Shown: positions 32,653 to 41,630 of the stretch, in pieces
Position numbering within the stretch: the stretch's first letter is position 1
How the letters are laid out: every line of letters starts with the position of its first letter
DNA from: Alphaproteobacteria bacterium LSUCC0684
GTDB taxonomy: Bacteria; Pseudomonadota; Alphaproteobacteria; Puniceispirillales; UBA1172
NCBI GenBank assembly: GCA_041228335.1
Contig: CP166130.1
Location: 1,264,638 to 1,328,637, forward strand
Direction: 5' to 3'
Length of the DNA: 64,000 nucleotides
Made by a program: the position numbers and the translations under genes
The notes under the pieces: generated by a model
What the model was told of the DNA's origin: nothing
Seen by the model: only the letters and a program-made list of their open reading frames with translations
Databases searched by the model: none

Positions 32653-34029
32653 TCAGAAGAAATCGGGGCGGACCGACAAGAGTTTTTCAACTTCGGGTAC
32701 CGCATGACGGGCAGAAAACAGTATCACCTTGTCGTTGGGCTCAATCATCGTGTCGCCACGCGCCGTGATCACCTCATCACCGCGAACGATCGCGCCCACG
32801 GCCGCATTTTTGGGCAGATTGGCTGACCGCAACGGCACCCCGACCAGCGGCGAAGACGGCATGGCCTCAACTTCCATGAACTCACCCTTGTCCTCGATGA
32901 TGGTGTGGATATCCCTGATCCGGCCACGTCGAACATGACGCAGAATAGATGAGACGGTGATCGCCGGAGGATTGATAACCGAATCCACGCCCAGGGTTGA
33001 GATCAGCGGCACGAAACTCGCCATATTTACAAGCGTGACGGTATGGGTTGCACCAAATCGACGTGCCAGCAGTGATGAGAGGACGTTCACCTCATCATCA
33101 TTGGTGAGGGCAACAAAGGTATCCGCATCCGCCACATCGCCTTCACTGAGCCGGTCCGGATCAAGCGCGTCGCCATGGATGACCATGATATCCGGCAGGA
33201 GATGCGCGGCTTCATTTGCCATCTCCTTGTTTTCCTCGATGATCGTGCAGCGTGAATTATCAATCTTCTGCAGCACATCGGCGGCAACCATCTTGCCGAT
33301 CGTTCCGCCGCCTGCGATCAGGACCTTGCGGCTCTCCGGCTCTTCATGCCCGAAGGACGCCATCGCCCGGGACATGTGACTTTCCTCACAGACAAAATAG
33401 ACCTGATCGCCTTCCTTCATCTTGACCGAACCATCACGGGGAACGATCACATCTCCGCCACGGAGGATCGCGACAATCGTGATCTTGAGATCTTCGAAGA
33501 GATCGGTCAGGTAGCGAATGGGCGAGCCGAGTATAGGGCAGGAACTGGTGCAGCGAACACCGATAATCCGGACCCTGTTGTCGCACATGTTCGCAACATC
33601 GAATGCCCCCGGCACCCTAAGACGACGGCTGACCGCATCAGAGACTTCGGCTTCGGGTGAGATAATATGATCGATCGGCAGATTTTCCGGGCTGTAGAGA
33701 TCACCAAATACCGGATTGAGGTAGGACCTGGCCCGGACACGGGCAATTTTCATCGGCGTGTTGTAGAGCGAATGCGCAACCTGACAGGCCACCATGTTGA
33801 CTTCGTCGGAATCGGTCACGGCGATGATCATATCGGCATCCTTGGCGCCGGCCTGCTCAAGAATATCCGGATGCGACGACACCCCGATCACGCCGCGCAG
33901 ATTGCTTGTTTCGGCCGCCCGCTGAACCCTGTCCGCATGTGTATCGACAATGGTGACGTTATTATCCAAAGCCAGATGGGCGGCGATCGACATGCCAACC
34001 TGGCCAGTGCCACAGATAATGATGTTCAT
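32653..34029 (-). CDS. trkA: Trk potassium uptake system peripheral protein TrkA
   Basis: 458 residues with two RCK units. Each has an N-terminal NAD-binding motif (CGTGQVGMS at the start and AGGGTIGKMVA at ~235) and a C-terminal TrkA-C domain. It gates the TrkH potassium channel in response to nucleotides. It follows ntrX by 12 bp; the ntrYX-trkA arrangement is common in alphaproteobacteria. A G-rich ribosome site precedes the ATG. Confidence 0.95.
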   Translation of the reverse strand: MNIIICGTGQVGMSIAAHLALDNNVTIVDTHADRVQRAAETSNLRGVIGVSSHPDILEQAGAKDADMIIAVTDSDEVNMVACQVAHSLYNTPMKIARVRARSYLNPVFGDLYSPENLPIDHIISPEAEVSDAVSRRLRVPGAFDVANMCDNRVRIIGVRCTSSCPILGSPIRYLTDLFEDLKITIVAILRGGDVIVPRDGSVKMKEGDQVYFVCEESHMSRAMASFGHEEPESRKVLIAGGGTIGKMVAADVLQKIDNSRCTIIEENKEMANEAAHLLPDIMVIHGDALDPDRLSEGDVADADTFVALTNDDEVNVLSSLLARRFGATHTVTLVNMASFVPLISTLGVDSVINPPAITVSSILRHVRRGRIRDIHTIIEDKGEFMEVEAMPSSPLVGVPLRSANLPKNAAVGAIVRGDEVITARGDTMIEPNDKVILFSARHAVPEVEKLLSVRPDFF

Positions 34030-34041
34030 CAGGCGACCCCC

Positions 34042-35418
34042 CTAGTCACTGTCTTCGGGATTGATATTGAGACTCTTGAGCTTTCGGTGCAGGGCTGATC
34101 TTTCCATCCCGATAAATGCTGCGGTTTTGGATATATTGCCATCAAACCGCGAGAGTTGCGATATCAAATACCGGGTTTCGAACTGCTCCCGCGCGGCCTT
34201 GAGCGGAAGCCCGACCACGGATTCCATGCCGCCATCCTGATTTTTGACGGAATTGCCGGTGATATCCGGCGGCAGATCACCCGGCTTGATCAAATTATCA
34301 GGGGCTGCGTCAACCATGATGATGAGCCAGTCAATCACGTTGCGCAACTGGGTGACGTTCCCGGGCCAGTTATAGACCTGCATCGCCATCAGCGCTTCAT
34401 TGGAAAAAGAAAGTTTCCGGCCATGGCTTTCGCAGGCCTTCCTGAGAAAATGCCGCGCAAGATCAGGAATATCCTCCTTATGATGGGACAGCGCCGGCAC
34501 GGTCATCGGCACGACCCCGAGGCGATAGAAAAGATCTTCACGGAGATTGCCGTTCCTGATCTCTTCCTGAAGGTCAAGTTTCGAGGCGCTGATCACCCGG
34601 ACGTCAACGCTGACCTCCTGGCTGCCCCCGACCCGCCGGAACCGCTGATCCTGTACGGCCCGGACAAGCTTGCCTTGTGTTTCCAGCGGAAGATCACCGA
34701 TTTCGTCAAAATAGAGCGTCCCGCCATTGGCCTGCTCAAACAGACCGACGATACGCTGGCGGCCATCGGCGCCTTCGGTGCCAAACAGTTCCGCCGTCAC
34801 CCGTTCCGGGGAAAGCATCGCGCAATTTGCCAGAACAAACCTGCCCTTCCTGCGATCGGAAAGCTGATGAATGTTGCGGGCGACGATCTCCTTGCCGCTG
34901 CCCGAGGGACCGCTGATCATCACCCGGCTGTTGGATTGCGCCACCTTTTCGATTGTCTGATGAAGCGATGTCATGACCGCCGAAGATCCGACAAGATCGA
35001 CGTCAAGCGACGCCTTCTTCCTGAGTTCACGGTTTTCAGCTTCGAGCGCGGCTTTGGCGAGCGCACGTTCAACAAGAAGGATCAACCGGTCAGATTTGAA
35101 CGGTTTTTCGACAAAATCAAAGGCGCCGTCTTTCATCGCCTGAACCGCTGTTTCAATATTCCCATGCCCGGACATCATGATCGCCGGAACGTCAGGATAT
35201 AGATTGCGCAGCCATTTCTGCAATTCGAGGCCATCCATATCGGATTTATCCATCCAGATATCGAGGATCACCAGTGCTGGCGGAAATGTATTGACGATCT
35301 GCCGCGCATCGGCGGCGTTTGAGGCTGTGCGGCAATGATACCCTTCATCTTCCAGCAGCATACTGGTCAGGCGGCAGATATCCTCCTCGTCATCTACGAT
35401 CAGAATGTCCTGTTTCAT
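34042..35418 (-). CDS. ntrX: Nitrogen-assimilation response regulator NtrX (AAA+ without GAFTGA)
   Basis: 458 residues: receiver domain with Asp53 (VILDIWMD), AAA+ domain with Walker A GPSGSGKE and Walker B YFDEIGD, and a Fis-type helix-turn-helix (NISKTAAFIGMERSALHRKLK). The L1 loop that in NtrC-type activators reads GAFTGA is replaced by LFGTEGADGRQRIVG, so contact with sigma-54 is not expected. This loss is known in other alphaproteobacterial NtrX proteins, which act with sigma-70. It is 21 bp downstream of ntrY. Confidence 0.94.
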   Translation of the reverse strand: MKQDILIVDDEEDICRLTSMLLEDEGYHCRTASNAADARQIVNTFPPALVILDIWMDKSDMDGLELQKWLRNLYPDVPAIMMSGHGNIETAVQAMKDGAFDFVEKPFKSDRLILLVERALAKAALEAENRELRKKASLDVDLVGSSAVMTSLHQTIEKVAQSNSRVMISGPSGSGKEIVARNIHQLSDRRKGRFVLANCAMLSPERVTAELFGTEGADGRQRIVGLFEQANGGTLYFDEIGDLPLETQGKLVRAVQDQRFRRVGGSQEVSVDVRVISASKLDLQEEIRNGNLREDLFYRLGVVPMTVPALSHHKEDIPDLARHFLRKACESHGRKLSFSNEALMAMQVYNWPGNVTQLRNVIDWLIIMVDAAPDNLIKPGDLPPDITGNSVKNQDGGMESVVGLPLKAAREQFETRYLISQLSRFDGNISKTAAFIGMERSALHRKLKSLNINPEDSD

Positions 35419-35439
35419 GCGCCTGGTACCGTCACAGCG

Positions 35440-37650
35440 TTAGCGGGAAGGAAAGACAATCGTAATCTCAGCCCCGGAAAACCTGCCTTTTCTCCCATTG
35501 GCAAGACTGAGGCTGCCGTAATGATCTTCGACAATCTTTCGCACAATCGCAAGACCAAGACCCGTTCCCTTTTCCCGCATCGTCACATAAGGTGCGGTCA
35601 GATCCGTATGATCATCAAGCGGCAGACCTGGACCGTTATCCCGGATCACGAGTGCTATATTGTCAGCACCTCTGGATATTTCAACATGTATCTGGCCTTT
35701 TTTTACCTCTGCATCACGCAAGGCATCAACCGCGTTCTGGACAAGATTGGTGATGACCTGCCGGATCATGCCGTCATCGCAAGTGAAAAGAAGCCGCGAT
35801 TTGCCGTTTGTCTCAACGGTAAATCTGATGTCCTTTTCTGCCGCTTCAAAGAGATTGATCTGGCCTCGCACCATCTTGACGAGATCATGGGACGCCATCT
35901 GGGGCGCCGGCATCCGGGCAAAGGATGAAAATTCATTCACCAGCCGGCCAATATCATCCACCTGCCGGATGATGGTGTCGATATAGGTGGAAAACGCCTG
36001 CTTCGCGTTTTCCTCATCCGGGGTGTATTTGGCGCCAAGGCGTTCGGCGGCAAGCTGGATCGGTGTCAGGGGATTCTTGATTTCATGGGCGATGCGGCGG
36101 GCGACATCCGACCAGGCCGCCTTGCGCTGGGCATCGAGCAGTTCGGACACATCCTCAAACGTCACCACATAGCCGACAATGCGTCTGGCCACGGTTTCGG
36201 TGGTCACCCGGACGAGCAGATTCCGCTGGACACCATTTCTGTTGATCTCAACATTCTGTTCCTTGTTGCGGCGACCTGGCTTGCCCGCGGAAACAAGAAG
36301 GTTTTCAAACTCCGGCACGATCTCCACCAGTTTCCTGCCGATAGTTTCGGCGCGTGTCAGGCCAAGCATTTCAAGAGCCGCAAGATTGGGCAGGGTGATG
36401 TATTTATTCTCATCAATCCCGATAACACCCGAAGACACCCCGGCCAGCACCGCTTCGGTAAACTCACGACGTTTATCGATCTGGCGGTTGGCCTCAACAA
36501 GCTCTTCCCTGTTGCGGGCAACCTCTTCGAGCATGCGGTTGAAGGAAAGACCAAGCTGGGCAATTTCGTCATTGGTTTTCACATAAGGGACCCGGGAGGC
36601 CAGATTGCCGGAACGGACCTGCTCGGCAACCTGGATCACCGCCCCAAGCGGCAGAATGATCGCGTTGGCAAAGTTGATCCCCACCCATACCGAGCCGAGA
36701 ACCAGCAACAGCGCCACCATGCCGAAAAGAATGGCAAAACTTACCTTGAGATCAAGCTGGCGGATATCGAGGGACTGATATTCCGTTACCGCCGTCTGTG
36801 TCCGGTCAACGGCACCTGATACGTTCGGGTCGATGAAGCGGCCTACCAGGAGGTAGGCGTCAACAAACTGGTTGAGCCGAACACCGGCGCGAATACGGTT
36901 GGTGATATCGGTGCGGGTGATGGCAACATCGCCATCTCTTGCGCTGGAATAGAAATCCTCACCAAGGCTTGAAAACGTCACGGCATAGGCAAATCTGGAA
37001 TTGGCGATAACGCGGCCGGTGGAATCCATCACCAGCGCTTCGGAAAGGTTGCGGACACCTGCCTGGTTGGTGAGAAACGCATCGAACGCCCGGCGATTGC
37101 CTGAAAGCGAGCTTGCCTCCCTGTTGATATCATTGGCCATGGCAAGGATCTGGCCACGGACGGAAAGCACATGTTCTTCGAGATAGGCATCCGCCACGGT
37201 CACGCTTTCGTTAATCGCCGTGGATATGCGCTCGTTGAACCAGCCGCGAAGCGAAAAATCGAGCACAAAATAGGAAAAGGCTACAACGATCACCGCCGGA
37301 AAAACGGTAATGACGCCGAAAAGTGTCACCAGTTTCCAGTGCAGCTGGTAGCCGGCAAGGCGGTTTCGCCGCTCCCGGATAAGCCGCAATACCTGGCGGC
37401 CGACAAAAAACAGCAGCACCGTGACGGCAAGGATATCCACGCCGATGAGGAGGCCGACCAGATCGCTCTTGTTATTGAGAAAATCCTCGCTCGAAAGAAG
37501 GCTGAAAGTGGCGGCGCCGAGAACAAGGGCAACGCCAATTGAAAAATATGCAAGACTGCGCTCATTCATTCCGGTCATCAAAAAGGTGCGAAGACGCGGG
37601 ATCATGCCCGTATCTGCCCCTGATGCCGAGGTATCGCTGACGTTGCTCAT
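35440..37650 (-). CDS. ntrY: Nitrogen-sensing membrane histidine kinase NtrY
   Basis: 736 residues. Three N-terminal membrane helices, a periplasmic sensor region (~150-310), a fourth helix near residue 315, HAMP (NAIILPLGAVIQVAEQVRSG), PAS, HisKA with the phospho-His box ARRIAHEIKNPLTPIQLAAERL, and HATPase motifs (NLVQNAVDAL, DNGPGLP, GTGLGLAIV). It phosphorylates NtrX. Its 210-bp upstream region contains a 19-bp tandem repeat array. Confidence 0.95.
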   Translation of the reverse strand: MSNVSDTSASGADTGMIPRLRTFLMTGMNERSLAYFSIGVALVLGAATFSLLSSEDFLNNKSDLVGLLIGVDILAVTVLLFFVGRQVLRLIRERRNRLAGYQLHWKLVTLFGVITVFPAVIVVAFSYFVLDFSLRGWFNERISTAINESVTVADAYLEEHVLSVRGQILAMANDINREASSLSGNRRAFDAFLTNQAGVRNLSEALVMDSTGRVIANSRFAYAVTFSSLGEDFYSSARDGDVAITRTDITNRIRAGVRLNQFVDAYLLVGRFIDPNVSGAVDRTQTAVTEYQSLDIRQLDLKVSFAILFGMVALLLVLGSVWVGINFANAIILPLGAVIQVAEQVRSGNLASRVPYVKTNDEIAQLGLSFNRMLEEVARNREELVEANRQIDKRREFTEAVLAGVSSGVIGIDENKYITLPNLAALEMLGLTRAETIGRKLVEIVPEFENLLVSAGKPGRRNKEQNVEINRNGVQRNLLVRVTTETVARRIVGYVVTFEDVSELLDAQRKAAWSDVARRIAHEIKNPLTPIQLAAERLGAKYTPDEENAKQAFSTYIDTIIRQVDDIGRLVNEFSSFARMPAPQMASHDLVKMVRGQINLFEAAEKDIRFTVETNGKSRLLFTCDDGMIRQVITNLVQNAVDALRDAEVKKGQIHVEISRGADNIALVIRDNGPGLPLDDHTDLTAPYVTMREKGTGLGLAIVRKIVEDHYGSLSLANGRKGRFSGAEITIVFPSR

Positions 37651-37719
37651 GCCACTACCTTACTGGAATTCATGTCATAAAACCAGTTTCCGGCCAAATG
37701 AAGGCGCGATGCGGCAAGA

Positions 37720-37833
37720 CCTGAAATTCCTGTATGGGCCTGAAATTCCTGCATGGGCCTGAAATTCCTGCATGGGCCTGAAATTCCTGCATGGGCCTGA
37801 AATTCCTGTATGGGCCTGAAATTCCTGTATGGG
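37720..37833. repeat. Six tandem copies of a 19-bp repeat in the ntrC-ntrY spacer
   Basis: Unit CCTGAAATTCCTGYATGGG repeated head-to-tail six times without gaps at 37720, 37739, 37758, 37777, 37796 and 37815. The only variation is at base 14, reading T,C,C,C,T,T. Length 19 is not a multiple of three, and the array lies outside the genes, 70 bp upstream of the ntrY start and 27 bp downstream of the ntrC stop. Possible roles are a variable spacer in the ntrY promoter or leader, or repeated binding sites. The rest of the 210-bp gap shows nothing recognisable. Confidence 0.95.
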
Positions 37834-37860
37834 AAGGGGAAATCCGGCGTGCATCCATCC

Positions 37861-39363
37861 TCACCTCCTCGCCTGTCGCCGCTGGCCGGTGAAGGTGATC
37901 CCGAGTTCACGGATCTTCTTTCTCAGCGTGTTGCGGTTGAGCCCGAGGAGATCAGCCGCTTTCAGCTGATTTCCTGATGTCGCGCGCAAGGTTTCCTCGA
38001 TCAGCGGTTTTTCCACTTCAGCCATGATCCGCGTGTAGAGCCCGGCCGGAGGCAAATCATCTTCATGGGCGCGAAAATACCTGTCAATGTGGAAGCGGGC
38101 GGATTCGGCAAGAGATGCCGAGGCCAGGCTGGAACCGGCAACCATTTCGGCATCATCCTCATCATTGCGTTGAGGCTGGATCATCAATGCCCTGATATCG
38201 GCAGGTTTGATCACCGGATCATCCACCAGCACCAGAAGACGCAGGACAAGGTTTTCAAGCTCACGGACATTGCCGGGCCAGGTCAAGGTATTCAGCAAGT
38301 CAAGCGCATCACGGCTGAATTCCTTTTCCGCCAGCCCGTCACGAGCACCTCTGGCAAGAAAATGATTGGCAAGATCGGCGATATCCTCAGGCCGGTCCCG
38401 CAAGGGCGGCAGATTGAGCGGCACGACATTGAGCCGATAGTAAAGATCTTCCCGAAACTGGCCGGAGCGGATCTGTTCCGGCAAATCCTTATGCGTTGCG
38501 GCAATGATACGGACATCCGAGCGCAGAAGTTCACGTCCTCCGACACGGGTATAGGCACCATCCTGAAGGACACGCAGAAGCCGCGTCTGGGCTTCGGGCG
38601 GCATATCCCCGATCTCATCGAGGAATAATGTTCCCCCCCGGGCCTGGGCAAAACGTCCTTCATGGCGACGATCCGCGCCGGTAAACGCCCCTCGCTCATG
38701 GCCGAAAAGTTCGGATTCGATCAGATCACGGGGAATGGCCGCCATGTTGATGGCAACAAAGGGGCCGGATTTGCGGTGGCCGAGATCATGGAGTGCGCGG
38801 GCAACAACTTCCTTGCCGGTGCCGCTTTCGCCGGTGATCATGACCGAAAGATCGGTGTTGATCAGCCGGGCCATGGAGCGGAAAATCCCCTGCATCGCCG
38901 GTGAACGTCCAATCAGCGGGCCCTGATCAAATTGAGCATTCCCCGCAGGCGCCCCTTCGGTATCCGCCCCCCCATCTTCTGGCATTGCCGAGGGGATGGA
39001 TCTGTACGCATCCGCCACCGCATTCACCAGATCATCCAGCGGAAACGGTTTCGGCAGATAGGCAAAAACCTCACCTTCCTGGGCTTTGAGCGCGGTCAGC
39101 AGCGTCGATCTTGCGCTCATCATGATGATCCGCAACCCGGGATGGCTGGCCTTGATTTCCGGCAGCACATCAAGTGCATCCCCATCCGGATAGACAACAT
39201 CGGAAACAAGGACCGGATATGTCTCGTGGCTCAGCGCCTCCATCACCCCTGAAAGGGTTGAGACAGCATGAACCGAATAGCCTGCTTTCTCCAGCGCGGT
39301 CGTTGCCACAAGTCGGATGGCATGATCATCATCGGCAAGAAGGATCCGCGCATGTTCTGTCAT
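37861..39363 (-). CDS. ntrC: Nitrogen regulation response regulator NtrC (sigma-54 activator)
   Basis: 500 residues: receiver domain with Asp55 (VLVSDVVYPD), AAA+ domain with Walker A GESGTGKE, an intact GAFTGA loop (HERGAFTGADRR), Walker B FLDEIGD, and a Fis helix-turn-helix (NQLKAADLLGLNRNTLRKKI). The frame begins at 39384, overlapping the ntrB stop (ATGA), but GGAGG eight bases before the ATG at 39363 gives the better start, MTEHARILLADDD. It activates nitrogen-limitation genes with sigma-54. Confidence 0.95.
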   Translation of the reverse strand: MTEHARILLADDDHAIRLVATTALEKAGYSVHAVSTLSGVMEALSHETYPVLVSDVVYPDGDALDVLPEIKASHPGLRIIMMSARSTLLTALKAQEGEVFAYLPKPFPLDDLVNAVADAYRSIPSAMPEDGGADTEGAPAGNAQFDQGPLIGRSPAMQGIFRSMARLINTDLSVMITGESGTGKEVVARALHDLGHRKSGPFVAINMAAIPRDLIESELFGHERGAFTGADRRHEGRFAQARGGTLFLDEIGDMPPEAQTRLLRVLQDGAYTRVGGRELLRSDVRIIAATHKDLPEQIRSGQFREDLYYRLNVVPLNLPPLRDRPEDIADLANHFLARGARDGLAEKEFSRDALDLLNTLTWPGNVRELENLVLRLLVLVDDPVIKPADIRALMIQPQRNDEDDAEMVAGSSLASASLAESARFHIDRYFRAHEDDLPPAGLYTRIMAEVEKPLIEETLRATSGNQLKAADLLGLNRNTLRKKIRELGITFTGQRRQARR

Positions 39364-39380
39364 TTTTCCGGCCTCCATGA

Positions 39381-40469
39381 TCACGCCTCCCCTGCCATGG
39401 GCAGGCCAAGCCGGAATGAGGTATGCCCCGGGGTTGAGGTGACGTCGATTGTCCCGCCATGATCGGCAATCGTGCTCGCCACGAGAGCAAGGCCAAGACC
39501 GCTGCCATTGGATTTGCTGGTGAAGAACGGATCGAAAATATAGGGTTGCATCTCTTTGCGGATACCGGCGCCGTCATCCTCAACCTCGATGACCAGCGGC
39601 GATGACGTTTTTTTTCTGGCCGAGGAAACCGCATAGCCGGCGCTGATATCGTAATAGGTTTTTATCTTTATTATCCCATTATTATCAGTTGCTTCACATG
39701 CGTTCTTGATCAAGTTTAATAACGCTTGTATCAAGAGATCACGATCCCCGAGTGCCGCCGGAAGCGATGGATCAAAACTCGCCCTGATCCGGCGTTCCTT
39801 GCCAAAACTGTTTTCCGCAAGCCTGATGCAGTGATCGATGATCTCATGGACATTGACCGGGATTCGTTCGATAGGCTTGCCGCCGGCAAGATTTTCCATC
39901 CGGGTGAGAAGCGCGGCAATACGGTCGGTTTCCGACATGATCAACCCGGTCAGGGCTTCGGTATCGCCATCGGGATGGTTTTGGATGAGTTCGGCAGCGC
40001 CGCGTATCCCGGCAAGGGGATTCTTGATCTCATGGGCAAGAAGGGCGGAAATCGAGGTCATGGATCGCGCCGCGCCCCTGAACTGCTCCTGCCCGCGCAG
40101 GCGTTCTGCCAGCGCGCGTTCCTGAATGGCCATGACCATATAGCCCGGGTGATCAACCAGCGGCGTGACCTGAAGATTGATCAGCCGCCGCCCAAGGCGA
40201 TCGGAGAGGATCTCAATCCCCTGATCGCTGACGCTGGCGCGAGAGGACCGGGCGCGGCCTAGCATGGCGTAGATCGTATGATCACCGGCAATGTAGGAGG
40301 AAAGAGGCTGGCCCTTTATCACGCCGATACTTGAACGGAAGAACTCTTCGGCGGCGGAATTTACAAAGATGAAACAGTCGCGCTCATCGATCACGGCCAC
40401 GGGATAGACGAGGCTGGCAAGGATGGCCGAGATCAGATCAGGCCTCGCGTGAGCTACTGCCGGTATCAT
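39381..40469 (-). CDS. ntrB: Nitrogen regulation histidine kinase NtrB
   Basis: About 362 residues, soluble. An N-terminal PAS domain (YPVAVIDERDCFIFVNSAAEEF) is followed by HisKA with LLAHEIKNPLAGIRGAAEL and HATPase motifs NLIKNACEA, DDGAGIRKE and GSGLGLALV. It phosphorylates or dephosphorylates NtrC under PII control. The ATG at 40469 overlaps the dusB stop (ATGA); an ATG four codons upstream is also possible. Confidence 0.94.
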   Translation of the reverse strand: MIPAVAHARPDLISAILASLVYPVAVIDERDCFIFVNSAAEEFFRSSIGVIKGQPLSSYIAGDHTIYAMLGRARSSRASVSDQGIEILSDRLGRRLINLQVTPLVDHPGYMVMAIQERALAERLRGQEQFRGAARSMTSISALLAHEIKNPLAGIRGAAELIQNHPDGDTEALTGLIMSETDRIAALLTRMENLAGGKPIERIPVNVHEIIDHCIRLAENSFGKERRIRASFDPSLPAALGDRDLLIQALLNLIKNACEATDNNGIIKIKTYYDISAGYAVSSARKKTSSPLVIEVEDDGAGIRKEMQPYIFDPFFTSKSNGSGLGLALVASTIADHGGTIDVTSTPGHTSFRLGLPMAGEA

Positions 40470-41488
40470 GCCGCTTCCCATCTGTCTCTTTTTTTCTCCT
40501 CGGTTTCGGCGGCGCGCATGTTTTCAAAATAGAGATCCAGCGCTGCAAAAACAGCTTTGGCATCGGCGGTGTTATTGGCGATCTGCCGCATCAGGGCCGA
40601 TCCTGCCAAGCCTCTGGTGTAGGCGGCGATATGCTTGCGTGCCAGCCTGAGGCCGTCTTCACCGTAATGGGACAACATCAGATCAAGATGCCGACGCATT
40701 ATGTCATGACGCTCCGCAAGGGTGGGATCATCCGGAACCTTCTCCCCGTTCAGATAACAGCCTGCCTGATGGATGAACCATGGACGACCCATGGCGGCAC
40801 GGCCGATCATGACGCCATCCGCCCGGGAAAGCGCAACTGCCCGGTCAATATCTTCAAGCGTGCCGATATCGCCATTAACGAAAAGGGGAATGGAAATCGC
40901 ATCCCTGATCTCGGCGATGGCCGCCCAGTCCGCCTGGCCTTTATAGAACTGGCAGCGTGTTCTGCCATGCACGGCAACCATGGCAAAGCCTTCATCTTCG
41001 GCCATGCGGGCAAGTGTGCCGGCGTTGCGGCGCTGATCATCCCAGCCGAGCCGCATCTTGACGGTGACGGGAATATCCACCGCGTCCCGGACCGCCTTCA
41101 TGATCTGCCCGACCAACACCTCATCGCGCATCAGCGCTGATCCCGAAAGCTTGCCCGTAACCTTGCGCGCGGGGCAGCCCATGTTGATATCAATGATCGC
41201 GGCCCCCATATCTGCCCCGACCTTTGCGGCCTCTGCCATGACTGCCGGATCCCAGCCCGCGAGCTGAAGCGAAAACGGGTATTCCGCCACCGCATCGGTG
41301 TAAAGTTTGCGCATTTCGCTCTTCACGCCGCTGATGATCGCCGTGCTGGCCACCATTTCCGAGACAACAAGCCCGCCTCCAAGCATCCGCACCAGACGGC
41401 GGAACGGCCAGTCCGTCACGCCGGACATCGGCGCCAGGATCACCGGGGCTGGCAGGTTGATATCGCCAATGGAAAGCGGTCGACGCAT
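40466..41488 (-). CDS. dusB: tRNA-dihydrouridine synthase DusB (NifR3-like)
   Basis: 340 residues, FMN-binding TIM barrel. It has APMSGVTDWPFR, the catalytic Cys in NMGCPARKVTGKLSGSAL, HGRTRCQFYKG and NGDIGT. It reduces uridines in the tRNA D-loop. First gene of the dusB-ntrB-ntrC operon, as in rhizobia and Rhodobacter (nifR3-ntrBC). A perfect palindrome lies 17 bp upstream of its start. Confidence 0.95.
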   Translation of the reverse strand: MRRPLSIGDINLPAPVILAPMSGVTDWPFRRLVRMLGGGLVVSEMVASTAIISGVKSEMRKLYTDAVAEYPFSLQLAGWDPAVMAEAAKVGADMGAAIIDINMGCPARKVTGKLSGSALMRDEVLVGQIMKAVRDAVDIPVTVKMRLGWDDQRRNAGTLARMAEDEGFAMVAVHGRTRCQFYKGQADWAAIAEIRDAISIPLFVNGDIGTLEDIDRAVALSRADGVMIGRAAMGRPWFIHQAGCYLNGEKVPDDPTLAERHDIMRRHLDLMLSHYGEDGLRLARKHIAAYTRGLAGSALMRQIANNTADAKAVFAALDLYFENMRAAETEEKKRDRWEAA

Positions 41489-41504
41489 TGAATTTCCCTT
41501 CAGG

Positions 41505-41525
41505 TCTGCCTAAATTTTAGGCAGA
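41505..41525. promoter_or_regulatory. Perfect 10-bp palindrome upstream of dusB-ntrBC (candidate operator)
   Basis: TCTGCCTAAA, one central T, then TTTAGGCAGA: a perfect inverted repeat ending 17 bp upstream of the dusB ATG, in the 142-bp divergent region with ispDF. The A/T-rich centre and position suit a repressor or autoregulatory site. As an RNA it could not act as a terminator because of its single-base loop. The regulator is unknown. Confidence 0.55.
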
Positions 41526-41630
41526 AAATCTGTGCGTAAAATATAGGCACTTGCACCATAGAGCAAGACAAACCTTGGCTCTGTAAAAGCGGGTGATGGC
41601 AAAAGCGCAAAGACACGCTATAAAGACGGA

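Noticed and set aside
37720-37833. CRISPR array
   Set aside because: The repeats are contiguous, with no spacers and no cas genes nearby.
37647-37910. Minus-strand ORF through the 19-bp repeats encoding a repetitive peptide
   Set aside because: It is produced by the non-coding tandem repeat and starts and ends inside neighbouring genes; repeat purity at the third codon position gives no sign of coding selection.
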